The position numbers and the translations under genes are program-made. From NCBI RefSeq assembly GCF_003268025.1, contig NZ_QLUW01000005.1, positions 397,580-461,579 of the forward strand: a stretch of DNA of 64,000 nucleotides, read 5' to 3'. Positions 55,418-64,000 of the stretch are shown here, piece by piece. The notes under the pieces were generated by a model. It searched no databases and had not been told where the DNA came from. It was given only the letters and a program-made list of their open reading frames with translations. Source of the DNA: Paenibacillus montanisoli. GTDB lineage: Bacteria; Bacillota; Bacilli; Paenibacillales; Paenibacillaceae. Every line of letters begins with the position of its first letter. The first letter of the stretch is position 1.

Positions 55418-56527
55418 GTGCGTTTAACGAAAATTCAATTGCAGCATTACCGGAATTACGAGCAAATCGAGCTTGCGACCGACAGCCAGGTGAACCTTTT
55501 TGTCGGCCGCAATGCGCAAGGAAAGACGAATTTGCTCGAAGCGATCTTCGTGCTCGCGCTGACCAAGTCTCATCGGACGAGCAAGGATAAAGAACTGATC
55601 GGCTGGCAAGCCAGTGAGGCGCGGATACGCGGGGAAGTGGAGAAACGATATGGTCCGCTGACGCTGGACCTCTCGTTGTCCACGCAGGGGAAGAAAGCAA
55701 AGATCAACGGGCTGGAGCAGCGCAAACTGAGCGAATTTATCGGTTCGCTTAACGTGGTCATGTTTGCGCCCGAGGATCTTGAAATAGTGAAAGGCACGCC
55801 GGGCATCCGAAGGCGGTTTCTCGATATGGAAATCGGCCAGGTACAGCCCGGTTATTTGCATGCGTTAGGTCAATACAGCAAAGTACTGATGCAGCGGAAC
55901 AACTATTTGAAAACCGCTGCGCCGGGAAACGCGAACCAAGCGATGATGGATGTATGGAATATGCAGCTTGCCGAGTATGGTGTTAAAATCGTGAAAAAAA
56001 GGCAAAACTTCTTAGAGAAGCTGCAAAAGTGGGCACAGCACATTCATGCGGGCATTACAGCGGGCGGCGAGGAGCTGACGATCGTTTACCGGCCCTCCTT
56101 CGAGAGCGACCCGACGGAAGATGAAACTATATTATTTGAGCAATTTATGATAAAGTTAACACAAGTAAAGGATCAGGAGCTTCGTCGAGGAATGACGCTC
56201 GTTGGTCCTCATCGTGATGATATGGCCTTTTTTATCAATGGCAAGGAGGCCGCCGTTTACGGTTCCCAGGGCCAGCAGCGAACGACAGCGCTTTCGCTGA
56301 AGCTGGCGGAAATCGAACTTATCCATGAAGAAATCGGCGAGTATCCGCTGCTGCTGCTCGACGACGTATTGTCCGAGCTGGACCAGCATCGTCAGACGCA
56401 GCTAATAGAGACTTTTCAAAGTAAAGTGCAGACGTTCATCACAACGACCGGGCTTGAAAGCGTCAATATCAGCAAGCTCCATGACTCCCGCGTTTACCAG
56501 GTGAAGGACGGTCATGTCGAACAGTAA
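55418..56527 (+). CDS. recF: DNA replication and repair protein RecF
   Basis: A 369-residue SMC-like ATPase: the Walker A segment NLFVGRNAQGKTNLLEAIFV, the ABC signature AVYGSQGQQRTTALSLKLAE and Walker B PLLLLDDVLSELDQ. It loads RecA on gapped DNA with RecO and RecR. The start is GTG 55418, the usual N terminus being MRLTKIQLQHYRNYE. Confidence 0.97.
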   Translation: MRLTKIQLQHYRNYEQIELATDSQVNLFVGRNAQGKTNLLEAIFVLALTKSHRTSKDKELIGWQASEARIRGEVEKRYGPLTLDLSLSTQGKKAKINGLEQRKLSEFIGSLNVVMFAPEDLEIVKGTPGIRRRFLDMEIGQVQPGYLHALGQYSKVLMQRNNYLKTAAPGNANQAMMDVWNMQLAEYGVKIVKKRQNFLEKLQKWAQHIHAGITAGGEELTIVYRPSFESDPTEDETILFEQFMIKLTQVKDQELRRGMTLVGPHRDDMAFFINGKEAAVYGSQGQQRTTALSLKLAEIELIHEEIGEYPLLLLDDVLSELDQHRQTQLIETFQSKVQTFITTTGLESVNISKLHDSRVYQVKDGHVEQ

Positions 56528-56560
56528 GCCTTAGGGCGTTGCCTACGAGAGGTGGAGGCC

Positions 56561-56809
56561 ATGTACATTCATTTGGGCGGGGAAAAAATTATACGCGCTG
56601 CGGAACTCGTAGCCATTTTCGATATCTCGATCGAGCAGTCATCCAAGCTTTCGAAGCAGTTCGTCGCGCAAGCTCGTAAGCGCAAAGACGTTGAAATAAT
56701 TGGTGAAGAAGAAGCGAAATCCATTGTAGTAACCGAGCACAAAATCTACTATTCGCCGATCTCATCCTCTACGCTGAAGAAACGATCGCACCATTTTGCA
56801 ACCACCTAG
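56561..56809 (+). CDS. remB: Extracellular matrix regulator RemB (DUF370)
   Basis: An 82-residue protein that begins MYIHLGGEKIIRAAELVAIF, typical of the RemB/YaaB branch, which carries a C-terminal extension relative to RemA. RemA/RemB act on biofilm matrix genes in B. subtilis. ATG 56561 with GAGAGGTGGAGGCC is the likely start. It lies between recF and gyrB, as in Bacillus. Confidence 0.92.
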   Translation: MYIHLGGEKIIRAAELVAIFDISIEQSSKLSKQFVAQARKRKDVEIIGEEEAKSIVVTEHKIYYSPISSSTLKKRSHHFATT

Positions 56810-56871
56810 GCGGCAGAGATTTGAAGTGCTGCATAACGCGGCAAGAGTAGTTGAGAGGAGCAGTGAATTAG

Positions 56872-58785
<1,914 letters not shown>

Positions 58786-58806
58786 TCCTGCGCTCGAGCA
58801 AAAAAA

Positions 58807-58841
58807 CAAAGCCGTCCGGTCATTCGGGCGGCTTTGTTATT
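58807..58841. terminator. Terminator after gyrB
   Basis: A 12-bp stem CAAAGCCGTCCG / CGGGCGGCTTTG is followed by TTATTATTTC on the plus strand and TTTTTTGC on the minus strand, shared with the convergent coat-protein gene. Confidence 0.88.
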
Positions 58842-59592
58842 ATTTCACTCGTCGGTTGTTCGATTTATGATACCGGTAAATCCGGCGGAAAATGTTTTTA
58901 TCGGTCAGCTTTCGGAATATATAAGGGTCCGGAATGGTGTTGACCTCCAGGATCCAAGGCCGAAACGATTCGTCGATGGCGACGTCGAGGCCGATTTCCT
59001 TGACTCCGACGTAAGTAGCCTGCAGTTGATGGGCGGTGGCCAAGCCAATTTCGGCAAGCCATTGTTTATAGCCGCTCATTTGGGACGGTGTCATGTAAGG
59101 CCTCATCAGCTTATCGAAGGAGACGGCTTTTCCGCCGCTGTGACAGTTCGTGACGATTTTCGACGGGTCGCCCAATCTGGCAATAATACCGGTCGTCTCC
59201 CACTTTCTCTTCGGATTTTGCTGCACCATGACGCGTACATCGAACCGCCGGCTGTCGTAGGTCAGAAGCGGGATTCCCTGTTGGATCAAGTAGCGGCGCC
59301 CTTGAATCGCTTCCTGCAGCGATCTGGCCATGTCCTCAAAAGCGGGGAATGTATTAAGCTTGGTCCCGAGCTGATAGGAATAGAGATTGTCGGCTTGCTT
59401 CTCAACCCGGAACACGCCTTTGCCGAAGGTTCCGAGATCGGGCTTGACGTAGAGCATCTGGAGTTCGCCGAGCATTTGCTCAAGGACGGAAATGCTCCAC
59501 TCGTTGGTGATGGGAATAAGCTCGTTTAGCGCTTCAGACTGCTGCAATACTTTGGTTTTTGCCCATTTGCTGCCGATACGTTGGATGCGCAA
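58840..59592 (-). CDS. YheC/YheD family spore coat-associated ATP-grasp protein
   Basis: A 250-residue ATP-grasp domain protein with VKPDLGTFGKGVFRV, the central RRYLIQQGIPLLTYDSRRFD, and the DVRVMVQ segment. The metal-binding end is PWILEVNTIPDP, typical of YheC/D, which are endospore-coat-associated in B. subtilis. The start is TTG 59592 with GGCGGGG upstream. It is convergent with gyrB and breaks the gyrB-gyrA run. Confidence 0.87.
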   Translation of the reverse strand: MRIQRIGSKWAKTKVLQQSEALNELIPITNEWSISVLEQMLGELQMLYVKPDLGTFGKGVFRVEKQADNLYSYQLGTKLNTFPAFEDMARSLQEAIQGRRYLIQQGIPLLTYDSRRFDVRVMVQQNPKRKWETTGIIARLGDPSKIVTNCHSGGKAVSFDKLMRPYMTPSQMSGYKQWLAEIGLATAHQLQATYVGVKEIGLDVAIDESFRPWILEVNTIPDPYIFRKLTDKNIFRRIYRYHKSNNRRVK

Positions 59593-59679
59593 GCGATGCC
59601 CCGCCTTTCAAGGGGGAAATAGGGATAGCTGCCAAGCCTGCAGGAGACAGAGGTGTCATTCAATGTTATAATAGGGATA

Positions 59680-59832
59680 ATGCCTATTTTTTGCATTCTC
59701 CCGGTCATTGTCATGGAGCAGGATCATACCTTGTTAGATTATGGCGAACGGAGTCGCATGGAGTGGGTGTTTGCCTATGTGGAAGAAGTAATTTATGGTA
59801 AGAAGGAACTAGGCATGTTTTGCATGACATAA
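59680..59832 (+). CDS. Candidate small ORF upstream of gyrA
   Basis: A 50-codon open frame with a charged, helical C-terminal part (DYGERSRMEWVFAYVEEVIY, then KKELGM) and a hydrophobic start (MPIFCILPVIVMEQ). The composition looks protein-like and a TATAAT lies just upstream. The ribosome site (AGGG, 3 nt away) is poor, so it may not be translated. Confidence 0.3.
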   Translation: MPIFCILPVIVMEQDHTLLDYGERSRMEWVFAYVEEVIYGKKELGMFCMT

Positions 59833-59840
59833 CGTTTAAG

Positions 59841-59868
59841 TTTGGCCGGATTTAGAAAAAATTATAAT
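59841..59868 (+). promoter_or_regulatory. Candidate gyrA promoter
   Basis: TTTGGC at 59841-59846 and TATAAT at 59863-59868 with a 16-nt spacer, about 110 nt upstream of the gyrA start. Confidence 0.5.
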
Positions 59869-59979
59869 GGATTCTAGTATTCTGTTATACGAATTATTCC
59901 TGCCCTACCGGTGTGGCATGCGATGCATGCGCATTCGAAGGCTCAAGTTGATGGTATATGCAACCCAAGGAGGTCCACG

Positions 59980-62469
59980 ATGGCAGAAGAGAAAAATCTG
60001 CAAGTACGCGATCGCGATATCGGTACCGAAATGCGCGAATCGTTTATGGATTATGCAATGAGTATCATCGTAAGCCGTGCGCTTCCGGACGTCCGTGACG
60101 GATTGAAACCGGTACACCGCCGGATCTTGTATGCGATGTCCGAGCTTGGCATGTCTCCGGACAAGCCGTATAAGAAGTCTGCGAGAATCGTCGGCGAAGT
60201 CATCGGTAAGTACCATCCGCACGGTGACTCGGCCGTGTATGAAACGATGGTTCGGATGGCGCAAGACTTCTCGCTGCGTTATATGCTGATCGACGGTCAC
60301 GGCAACTTTGGTTCCATAGACGGCGATATGGCGGCAGCGATGCGTTATACGGAGGCGCGCCTTTCCAAGATAGCGATGGAAATGCTTCGTGATATCAATA
60401 AAGAGACGATCGATTTTGCCCCGAACTACGACGGCGAGGAGCAAGAGCCGACAGTACTGCCGGCACGTTTCCCCAACCTGCTCGTAAATGGCTTGACAGG
60501 TATTGCCGTCGGCATGGCAACCAACATTCCGCCTCATAACCTGACCGAGGTTATCGAAGGCGTTCAGGCGCTTATTCGTAATCCTGAGATTACGCCGCTT
60601 GAACTAATGGATTACATCAAAGGGCCGGATTTCCCGACGGCCGCATTCGTCATGGGACGCGAAGGGATGCGCCAAGCATATACGACTGGCCGCGGATCCG
60701 TTACGATGCGCGCCCGCGCGACAATCGAGGAGAATGGCGGAAAAGCGCGGATTATCGTGCATGAGCTGCCGTACCAGGTCGTTAAGGCGAGACTTGTCGA
60801 GAAAATCGCCGAGCTAGTCCGCGAGAAGAAGATCGAGGGCATTACCGATCTTCGTGACGAGTCCGACCGCAACGGCATGCGAGTCGTTATCGAGCTTCGC
60901 CGCGATGTAACGCCGACGGTCGTCTTGAACAACCTGTACAAGCAAACGCAGATGCAGATGAACTTCGGTTTCAACATGCTGGCGCTTGTAAAAGGCGAGC
61001 CGCGCGTACTGAATCTGCGCGATATTCTTTACTACTACCTTGAGCACCAAATTGAGGTCATCCGTCGTCGTACGGAGTTTGACTTGAAGAAAGCGGAAGC
61101 CCGTGCCCATATTCTTGAAGGCTTGCGCATTGCGCTCGATAATCTGGATGAAGTGATTAAGCTCATCCGTGCATCGCAAACGACGGAAGAAGCGCGCGAA
61201 GGCTTGATATCGCGCTTTAGCCTAAGCTTCGACCAAGCGCAAGCGATTCTCGACATGCGCTTGCAGCGCCTGACCGGACTCGAGCGCGACAAGATTGAAG
61301 CCGAGTACGCGGAGCTGCTTCGCAAGATCGCGGAATTTAAAGCGATCCTCGCAGATGAGCAGCTCGTGCTTCAGATCATCAATGATGAGCTCGAAGAAGT
61401 GAAAGAGAAATTCGGCGATGAGCGCCGTACGGAGCTCATGGTGAGCGAAGACGAGATTCTGGACGAGGACTTGATTCCTCGCGAGGATGTCGTCATCTCG
61501 GTAACCCACTCCGGTTATGTGAAACGTTTGCCGGTTACGACATACCGCAGCCAGAAGCGGGGCGGCAAAGGCGTTATCGGGATGGATACGAAGGATACCG
61601 ACTTTGTCGAGCATTTGTTTGTTTCCAACACGCATCACTACCTGCTCTTCTTTACGAATAAGGGTAAAGTGTATAGGCTGAAGGCGTACGAGATACCTGA
61701 TCTCAGCCGGACGGCACGCGGTACGCCGATCATCAACCTTATTCAGATCGAACAAGGAGAAACCGTCAATGCGGTTATTCCGGTGGAATCGTTTGAGCCG
61801 GACCGTTTCCTGTTCTTTGCGACGAAGCAGGGGATTGTGAAGAAAACGCCGCTGGATGACTACTCCAATATCCGTAAGGTCGGTCTCATCGCGATTAACC
61901 TGCGCGAAGACGACGATCTGATCAGTGTGAAACTGACAGACGGCAAGCAAGAAATCATTATGGGCACGAGCCAAGGCATGTCCATCCGCTTCTCGGAGCA
62001 GGATGTCCGTCCGATGGGACGTTCGGCAACAGGGGTTAAAGGGATTAGCTCCGACGAAGACGATCAAGTCATCGGCATGGATGTCGTCGTACCTGAGAAC
62101 GATGTGTTGATCGTTACTGCGAACGGTTACGGCAAACGGACGCCAGTGAGCGAATACCGAAGCCAGACCCGCGGCGGTAAAGGGATTAAGACGCTCAATG
62201 TCACGGGGAAAAACGGGGCAATCGTCAGCTTGAGAGTTGTACAGAACGACGAAGACTTGATGATTATGACCTCCGGAGGCACGCTTATTCGTATGAGTAT
62301 GGCCGGCATCTCCACCATGGGCCGCAACACGCAAGGCGTTAGACTCATTAATATCCGCGATGACGATGCTGTAGCGACGGTAACGCGCGTAGCCCGGAGT
62401 GAAGAGGCGGAGAATAGTGAGGATGAGGCCGATGGCGGGGAGACCCTAGGAACGTCTCCAACGGAATAG
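59980..62469 (+). CDS. gyrA: DNA gyrase subunit A
   Basis: An 829-residue subunit: [20 protein letters not shown], the winged-helix region [19 protein letters not shown] with wild-type Ser and Glu at the quinolone-resistance positions, and the catalytic Tyr in [14 protein letters not shown] coiled coil follows, then the C-terminal beta-pinwheel with the GyrA box QKRGGKG. An acidic tail closes the protein. ATG 59980 follows CAAGGAGGTCCACG. Confidence 0.98.
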   Translation: MAEEKNLQVRDRDIGTEMRESFMDYAMSIIVSRALPDVRDGLKPVHRRILYAMSELGMSPDKPYKKSARIVGEVIGKYHPHGDSAVYETMVRMAQDFSLRYMLIDGHGNFGSIDGDMAAAMRYTEARLSKIAMEMLRDINKETIDFAPNYDGEEQEPTVLPARFPNLLVNGLTGIAVGMATNIPPHNLTEVIEGVQALIRNPEITPLELMDYIKGPDFPTAAFVMGREGMRQAYTTGRGSVTMRARATIEENGGKARIIVHELPYQVVKARLVEKIAELVREKKIEGITDLRDESDRNGMRVVIELRRDVTPTVVLNNLYKQTQMQMNFGFNMLALVKGEPRVLNLRDILYYYLEHQIEVIRRRTEFDLKKAEARAHILEGLRIALDNLDEVIKLIRASQTTEEAREGLISRFSLSFDQAQAILDMRLQRLTGLERDKIEAEYAELLRKIAEFKAILADEQLVLQIINDELEEVKEKFGDERRTELMVSEDEILDEDLIPREDVVISVTHSGYVKRLPVTTYRSQKRGGKGVIGMDTKDTDFVEHLFVSNTHHYLLFFTNKGKVYRLKAYEIPDLSRTARGTPIINLIQIEQGETVNAVIPVESFEPDRFLFFATKQGIVKKTPLDDYSNIRKVGLIAINLREDDDLISVKLTDGKQEIIMGTSQGMSIRFSEQDVRPMGRSATGVKGISSDEDDQVIGMDVVVPENDVLIVTANGYGKRTPVSEYRSQTRGGKGIKTLNVTGKNGAIVSLRVVQNDEDLMIMTSGGTLIRMSMAGISTMGRNTQGVRLINIRDDDAVATVTRVARSEEAENSEDEADGGETLGTSPTE

Positions 62470-62508
62470 GCTTTCTAAAGAGTTTTGCAAGCATCGTGGA
62501 GGATGACT

Positions 62509-63588
62509 ATGGGGACAGTAGCGGTTTCGCAAGTTAAGCTTGGTGACAAAATTGCGCAGGATGTTCTCACACCGCTTGGCAGCGTGCTTTTTCATAAAGG
62601 TAGAGTCATTACTCCGCGCGAGTATGAAATATTGCAAGCTTTCCTGGTCCCTTCTGTAAATATTGATTCCCCCACGGAGAATGCCGATGAAGCGAATCAA
62701 GATAAATTTCAGGAGCCAGCAAAGGAAGTTTACATCAAATCGGCACTTATCGAGCAGTATGACTTGACTGTCTTGCTGCTCAAGAAAGTGTTCAACCAAA
62801 TGATGAGCGGAATGGCATTGCCGATTCTGGATTTGCGCAACCAGCTTGAAGCGTTGCTTGCGCATAGCCACGAATACAAGATGATGACTTTCTCGCCGCA
62901 AAACGTGCCCGACGAAGACTATCTGTTCCACAAAAGCGCAATGTCAGCGCTAAGCTGCTATATGCTCGCACAGTGGAACAACCAGCCGAGAAAAGACTGG
63001 ATGCAATCCGCGCTTGCCGGGCTTCTCCATGATATCGGCAATTCAAAGATCGACCGCAGCATATTGAACAAGCCAACTAAGCTGACGCCCGAAGAAGTCG
63101 AGGACATGAAGCGTCATACCGTTCTCGGCTACCAGCTGCTCAAGAATGTCGCGGCGATCAATGAAGGTGTAAAATTAGCGGCATTGCAGCACCATGAGCG
63201 GTTTGACGGGAGCGGCTATCCGCTAGGCATCGGCTCGGAGAAAATCCATCCTTATGCCAAGTTTGTGGCGATATCGGATATTTTCAACGCAATGACTATG
63301 AAGCGTGCCTATCGTAAGGCAACCTCGCCGTATTTGGTGCTCGAACAGTTGCTTTCGGATTCTTTCGGCAAGCTTGATCCTGCATATGTGCGGATCTTTG
63401 TCGAGAAGGCAACACAGTTTAACAATGGTACGATTGTAAGACTCAATGATGGTCGAATCGGCGAGATCATCTTCTCCGACCGCGATCATCCGACTAGACC
63501 ATGGGTATCCGTATCGGGGACGATCGTAAACCTAGTCCATGAACGCCGGTTCTATATTGAAGAAGTGCTGTCGAAGCACCAATCATAA
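62509..63588 (+). CDS. HD-GYP domain protein
   Basis: A 359-residue protein. An N-terminal segment resembling a DUF3391-like region (VKLGDKIAQDVLTPLGSVLF) is followed by the HD-GYP domain: LLHDIGNSKIDRSILNKPTK, HTVLGYQLLKN and LQHHERFDGSGYPLGIG. The family hydrolyses cyclic dinucleotides such as c-di-GMP. The GYP loop residues are intact. ATG 62509 lies 6 nt from GGAGG. It is between gyrA and the rRNA operon. Confidence 0.92.
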   Translation: MGTVAVSQVKLGDKIAQDVLTPLGSVLFHKGRVITPREYEILQAFLVPSVNIDSPTENADEANQDKFQEPAKEVYIKSALIEQYDLTVLLLKKVFNQMMSGMALPILDLRNQLEALLAHSHEYKMMTFSPQNVPDEDYLFHKSAMSALSCYMLAQWNNQPRKDWMQSALAGLLHDIGNSKIDRSILNKPTKLTPEEVEDMKRHTVLGYQLLKNVAAINEGVKLAALQHHERFDGSGYPLGIGSEKIHPYAKFVAISDIFNAMTMKRAYRKATSPYLVLEQLLSDSFGKLDPAYVRIFVEKATQFNNGTIVRLNDGRIGEIIFSDRDHPTRPWVSVSGTIVNLVHERRFYIEEVLSKHQS

Positions 63589-63606
63589 ACTTTATTAAAT
63601 TGAGGC

Positions 63607-63636
63607 TTGACCTCTTTTAACGAACTGTGTTATATT
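63607..63636 (+). promoter_or_regulatory. rRNA operon promoter P1
   Basis: TTGACC at 63607-63612 and TATATT at 63631-63636, 18 nt apart, about 290 nt upstream of mature 16S. Confidence 0.65.
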
Positions 63637-63702
63637 ACTTCTTGCCGCTTTTGAGGCAGATAAATATAACACAGTTTTTTATTTGAGAAGATAAAAAAAA
63701 GC

Positions 63703-63732
63703 TTGCAATGATGTAGGCGAATGTGATATATT
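63703..63732 (+). promoter_or_regulatory. rRNA operon promoter P2
   Basis: TTGCAA at 63703-63708 and an extended -10 TGATATATT (TATATT at 63727-63732), 18-nt spacer. Tandem promoters are usual for rrn operons. Confidence 0.65.
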
Positions 63733-63927
63733 AATCAAGTCGCCGCTGAGACATGGGCGAATGAAACGAATGAATTTGTTCCTTGAAAACTGAACAATGA
63801 GCGACCTGTCAATAGGTTTTAAAAACGGTGAAACGATGTTAGTCACTTATGTGACGAAGCGAGTTTCAACGAGAGCTAGTTTTTGAATGAGCTAACAAGC
63901 GAATTCATAAATGATCTTCGGATCACT
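63733..63927 (+). other. 16S rRNA leader
   Basis: The leader includes GTTCCTTGAAAACTGAACAA (63778-63797), a segment commonly seen in Bacillales rRNA leaders and spacers, and a small hairpin TGATC-TTCG-GATCA just before the mature 16S 5' end. No coding frame is supported. Confidence 0.7.
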
Positions 63928-64000
63928 TTTATGGAGAGTTTGATCCTGGCTCAGGACGAACGCTGGCGGCGTGCCTAATACATGCAAGTCGAGCGGATCT
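63928..64000 (+). rRNA. 16S ribosomal RNA, 5' end (partial)
   Basis: Universal AGAGTTTGATCCTGGCTCAG begins at 63935, corresponding to E. coli position 8, followed by the V1 region ending GCAAGTCGAGCGG. The gene continues beyond the window. Confidence 0.98.

Noticed and set aside
60220..60260. Quinolone-resistance mutation in gyrA
   Set aside because: The QRDR reads DSAVYE with the usual Ser and Glu; no resistance substitution.
61222..62334. 370-residue open frame antisense to gyrA
   Set aside because: Lies fully inside gyrA, is His/Arg-rich and has no family features.

Overview
The window is the replication-origin region of a spore-forming, low-GC Gram-positive bacterium. Gene order and protein families (walRKHIJ-htrA-rlmH, purA, dnaB, rplI, gdpP, yybS, rpsR-ssb-rpsF, yyaC, parAB, noc, rsmG, mnmG, mnmE, khpB, yidC, rnpA, rpmH, oriC, dnaA, dnaN, yaaA, recF, remB, gyrB, gyrA, rrn) fit Bacillales. 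The DUF4188, DUF6526, CBS, YheC/D and YjzC relatives, and frequent GTG/TTG starts, point to Paenibacillaceae (Paenibacillus or a close relative). The species cannot be fixed from the sequence.

Layout. (1) 0-14.3 kb is accessory. It holds a TerC exporter divergent from a CSCC-motif permease, two unknown membrane proteins, a NarL-type two-component system facing a CPBP protease gene, a DHA2 drug exporter, a broken gene, a methyltransferase, a TetR/DUF4188 pair with a shared palindrome, an aminoglycoside-phosphotransferase-like kinase, a Gfo/Idh/MocA oxidoreductase and an NAD-epimerase. (2) 14.3-18.0 kb lies immediately downstream of rlmH and is a patchwork. Four direct copies of the 3' end of rlmH (each reading E-P-Y-H-K-stop) separate small cargo blocks and two gene fragments. 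This is the architecture of SCC-type elements, which integrate at exactly this codon position in staphylococci. No recombinase gene is in the window. (3) 18.0-51.8 kb is core chromosome read mostly leftwards, away from the origin: cell-wall homeostasis (WalRK and regulators, HtrA, an M23 peptidase), purine synthesis with PurR boxes, replication helicase, c-di-AMP hydrolysis, ribosomal proteins, SSB, segregation (ParA, ParB, Noc, two parS sites), tRNA modification and membrane insertion. Around 39.1-39.5 kb are YjzC, a strong unidentified structured small RNA of about 190 nt plus terminator, and tRNA-Ser(CGA). (4) 51.8-53.95 kb is a bipartite oriC with DnaA boxes on both sides of dnaA and a DnaA-trio element before an AT-rich segment. 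(5) 54-64 kb is the rightward replication/topology operon, a spore-coat ATP-grasp protein, gyrA, an HD-GYP protein and the 5' end of a 16S rRNA with tandem promoters.

The core genes form a coherent origin module: initiation, sliding clamp, repair, supercoiling, origin segregation and coupling to cell-wall growth through WalRK. Transcription is co-directional with replication on both arms. The most unusual part is the rlmH-downstream array of attachment-site-like repeats. Other items worth checking are the orphan small RNA, the TetR operator pair, and the helically phased repeats between the histidine kinase and CPBP genes. All assignments come from reading the sequence; no database search was run.
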